Origin: PVC group bacterium
Lineage (GTDB): Bacteria > Verrucomicrobiota > Kiritimatiellia > CAIKKV01 > PXCX01
Direction: 5' to 3'
Assembly (NCBI GenBank): GCA_003565195.1
Contig: PXCX01000246.1
Span: forward strand, 1-7,523
Length of the DNA: 7,523 nucleotides
The notes under the pieces were generated by a model, which was not told the DNA's origin, ran no database searches, and saw only the letters and a program-made list of their open reading frames with translations. The translations under genes and the position numbers were made by a program. Below are positions 6,508 to 7,523 of the stretch, piece by piece; the first letter of the stretch is position 1, and the number at the start of each line of letters is the position of its first letter.

Positions 6508-7523
6508 ACCGGGAATACGGAAAAGCGATTGGCAGGCGATCCGCGACCACGGCCATACTCCTGACGATACTGATGGGCGCCGCCGAAAGCAACGCAAGCC
6601 CTGAAAACAAATCCGAGCCGCTATCGATCACGGCAACCTCCGGCAACCTGTATTTCGGCACCGCATGGCAACCCCAAACCGGTTTACGCATACAAGCCGT
6701 CCAAACGGCGGACGATCCCGCCAATCCGGCCGTACTGGAACTGGATTTAATGGTCGGGAACCTTCAATCTCGACTGCATACACCCCATGCGGCCAAGCCG
6801 CCAACACCGCTGTCGAATATCCGCTGGCGGACAAACGCCCTGCCGGAAACTCCCAGCGCCGAGGTCGAGTGGCTACTCAAAATCCGATCTGACGATTGGT
6901 TGCTCTACTGCGACGATGCTTTGGTGGCATGGTTCCCCGCGCCGTTTGCGGCACCCATGGAAGTAACCGTGCACAGCGCCGATGACGGCAAGCCTGTTGC
7001 GCTGCAAAACGCTTTCTTCCAACGTGTTGAACCTTGGCAGTTCAGCGATGATTTCATGATTCCCGAAACCGATGATGATCTTGGAAGTCTAGGTGAGTGG
7101 ACGCCGGTTTTCGGACGGTGGCATATTCATTCGGTCGCCGACCACAGCGGCGATCCAGAGCGGGGCAGACGCACGCTGGACCCCGAATTCAGCCCCAATT
7201 TCTACAGCATGAAAGGCATCGGAACCAATGCGGTCATCACGGCCGGATACGATTTTTACGATAATTACCGTTTCTCGTCGGCAGTGGAAGTGCAACCCGG
7301 CGAAATGGGTTTGGTTTTCTATTTCAGCGAGATCACTCAGGAATATTACGCTTACACCTTGACCCTGCCGGCAACCGGCGCCAATGCAGCTCAATTAACG
7401 CTCTGGCATACAAATGACGGCGACCCTGACCAGCGCAGTTTTCTGGCTGCGGCACGGATACCCGACCTGTTTCCAGAACAGTGGATTCGTATGGAAATCG
7501 AGGCCCGTAACGACCGTATCATC
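6504..7523 (+). CDS. Exported protein with jelly-roll (LamG/concanavalin-like) region, incomplete at right edge
   Basis: The frame is open from the ATG at 6504 to the window end, 340 codons with no stop, so the gene is cut at the edge. The ATG overlaps the hydrolase stop (ATGA). The N-terminus looks like a signal peptide: basic residues (GRR), a hydrophobic TTAILLTILMGAA, and a likely cut near SNA (about residue 32). Residues 38-175 form a beta-rich region with WLLKIRSDDWLLYCDDALVA, resembling one half of a carbohydrate-binding or jelly-roll fold. From about 180 a second unit starts with FSDDFM, then W199, PVFGRW (201-206), FYSMKG, YDFYDNYRFSSAVEVQPGEM and QEYYAYTLTL. This is the pattern of secreted LamG/DUF1080-like domains common in planctomycete-type bacteria, often in glycan-binding or glycan-degrading proteins. 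I see no catalytic motif. The coupling to the hydrolase suggests they act on the same external material. The family is inferred from pattern, not a search. Confidence 0.72.
   Translation, partial: MNREYGKAIGRRSATTAILLTILMGAAESNASPENKSEPLSITATSGNLYFGTAWQPQTGLRIQAVQTADDPANPAVLELDLMVGNLQSRLHTPHAAKPPTPLSNIRWRTNALPETPSAEVEWLLKIRSDDWLLYCDDALVAWFPAPFAAPMEVTVHSADDGKPVALQNAFFQRVEPWQFSDDFMIPETDDDLGSLGEWTPVFGRWHIHSVADHSGDPERGRRTLDPEFSPNFYSMKGIGTNAVITAGYDFYDNYRFSSAVEVQPGEMGLVFYFSEITQEYYAYTLTLPATGANAAQLTLWHTNDGDPDQRSFLAAARIPDLFPEQWIRMEIEARNDRII

Noticed and set aside
1..7523. CRISPR array, tRNA, rRNA, insertion sequence or prophage features
   Set aside because: No spaced direct repeats, cloverleaf-like sequence, transposase or integrase motif, or terminal inverted repeats were seen. 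Coding sequence fills nearly everything after position 250.

Overview
The window is a densely packed bacterial gene string, all on the plus strand: six complete genes plus the start of a seventh that runs off the right edge. Base composition is moderately GC-rich. The gene content suggests the Planctomycetota-Verrucomicrobiota-Kiritimatiellota-Lentisphaerota group, most likely a Kiritimatiellota- or Lentisphaerota-like organism. The pointers are a RicT (PSP1-family) protein and an AmaP-like protein outside an obvious Firmicutes setting, a large exported alpha/beta hydrolase with a long extra C-terminal region, and an exported jelly-roll protein. This placement is inferred from gene content only and was not tested by phylogeny.

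Layout: positions 1-249 hold no gene that can be supported. They do hold a candidate sigma70-type promoter (TTGACA at 141-146, 17-base spacer, weak extended -10 at 161-169), a small possible hairpin (207-234) and a good Shine-Dalgarno (238-243) ahead of serC. Then follow serC (250-1344, phosphoserine aminotransferase), a two-PAS protein ending in a histidine-kinase-type dimerisation helix pair but with no ATPase domain (1341-2561), ricT (2578-3432), aroQ (3413-3862, type II 3-dehydroquinase), amaP (3859-4398, membrane anchor with an Asp23-like domain), an exported alpha/beta hydrolase (4414-6507) and the beginning of an exported lectin-like protein (6504 to the edge).

The spacing is operon-like throughout. 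There are ATGA start/stop overlaps at serC/PAS, aroQ/amaP and hydrolase/lectin-like gene, a 20-base overlap at ricT/aroQ, and gaps of only 16 and 15 bases elsewhere. No terminator was seen between genes. The first part joins amino-acid biosynthesis (serine, shikimate) with signalling and RNA-processing functions (PAS protein, RicT) and envelope biology (AmaP). The last two genes look like a secreted pair acting on an external ester, peptide or glycan substrate.

The most notable points are the kinase-like PAS protein without a catalytic domain directly before ricT, the odd mix of functions in one transcription unit, and two uncharacterised regions in the exported proteins. I found no CRISPR array, RNA gene, insertion sequence or clear mobile element.
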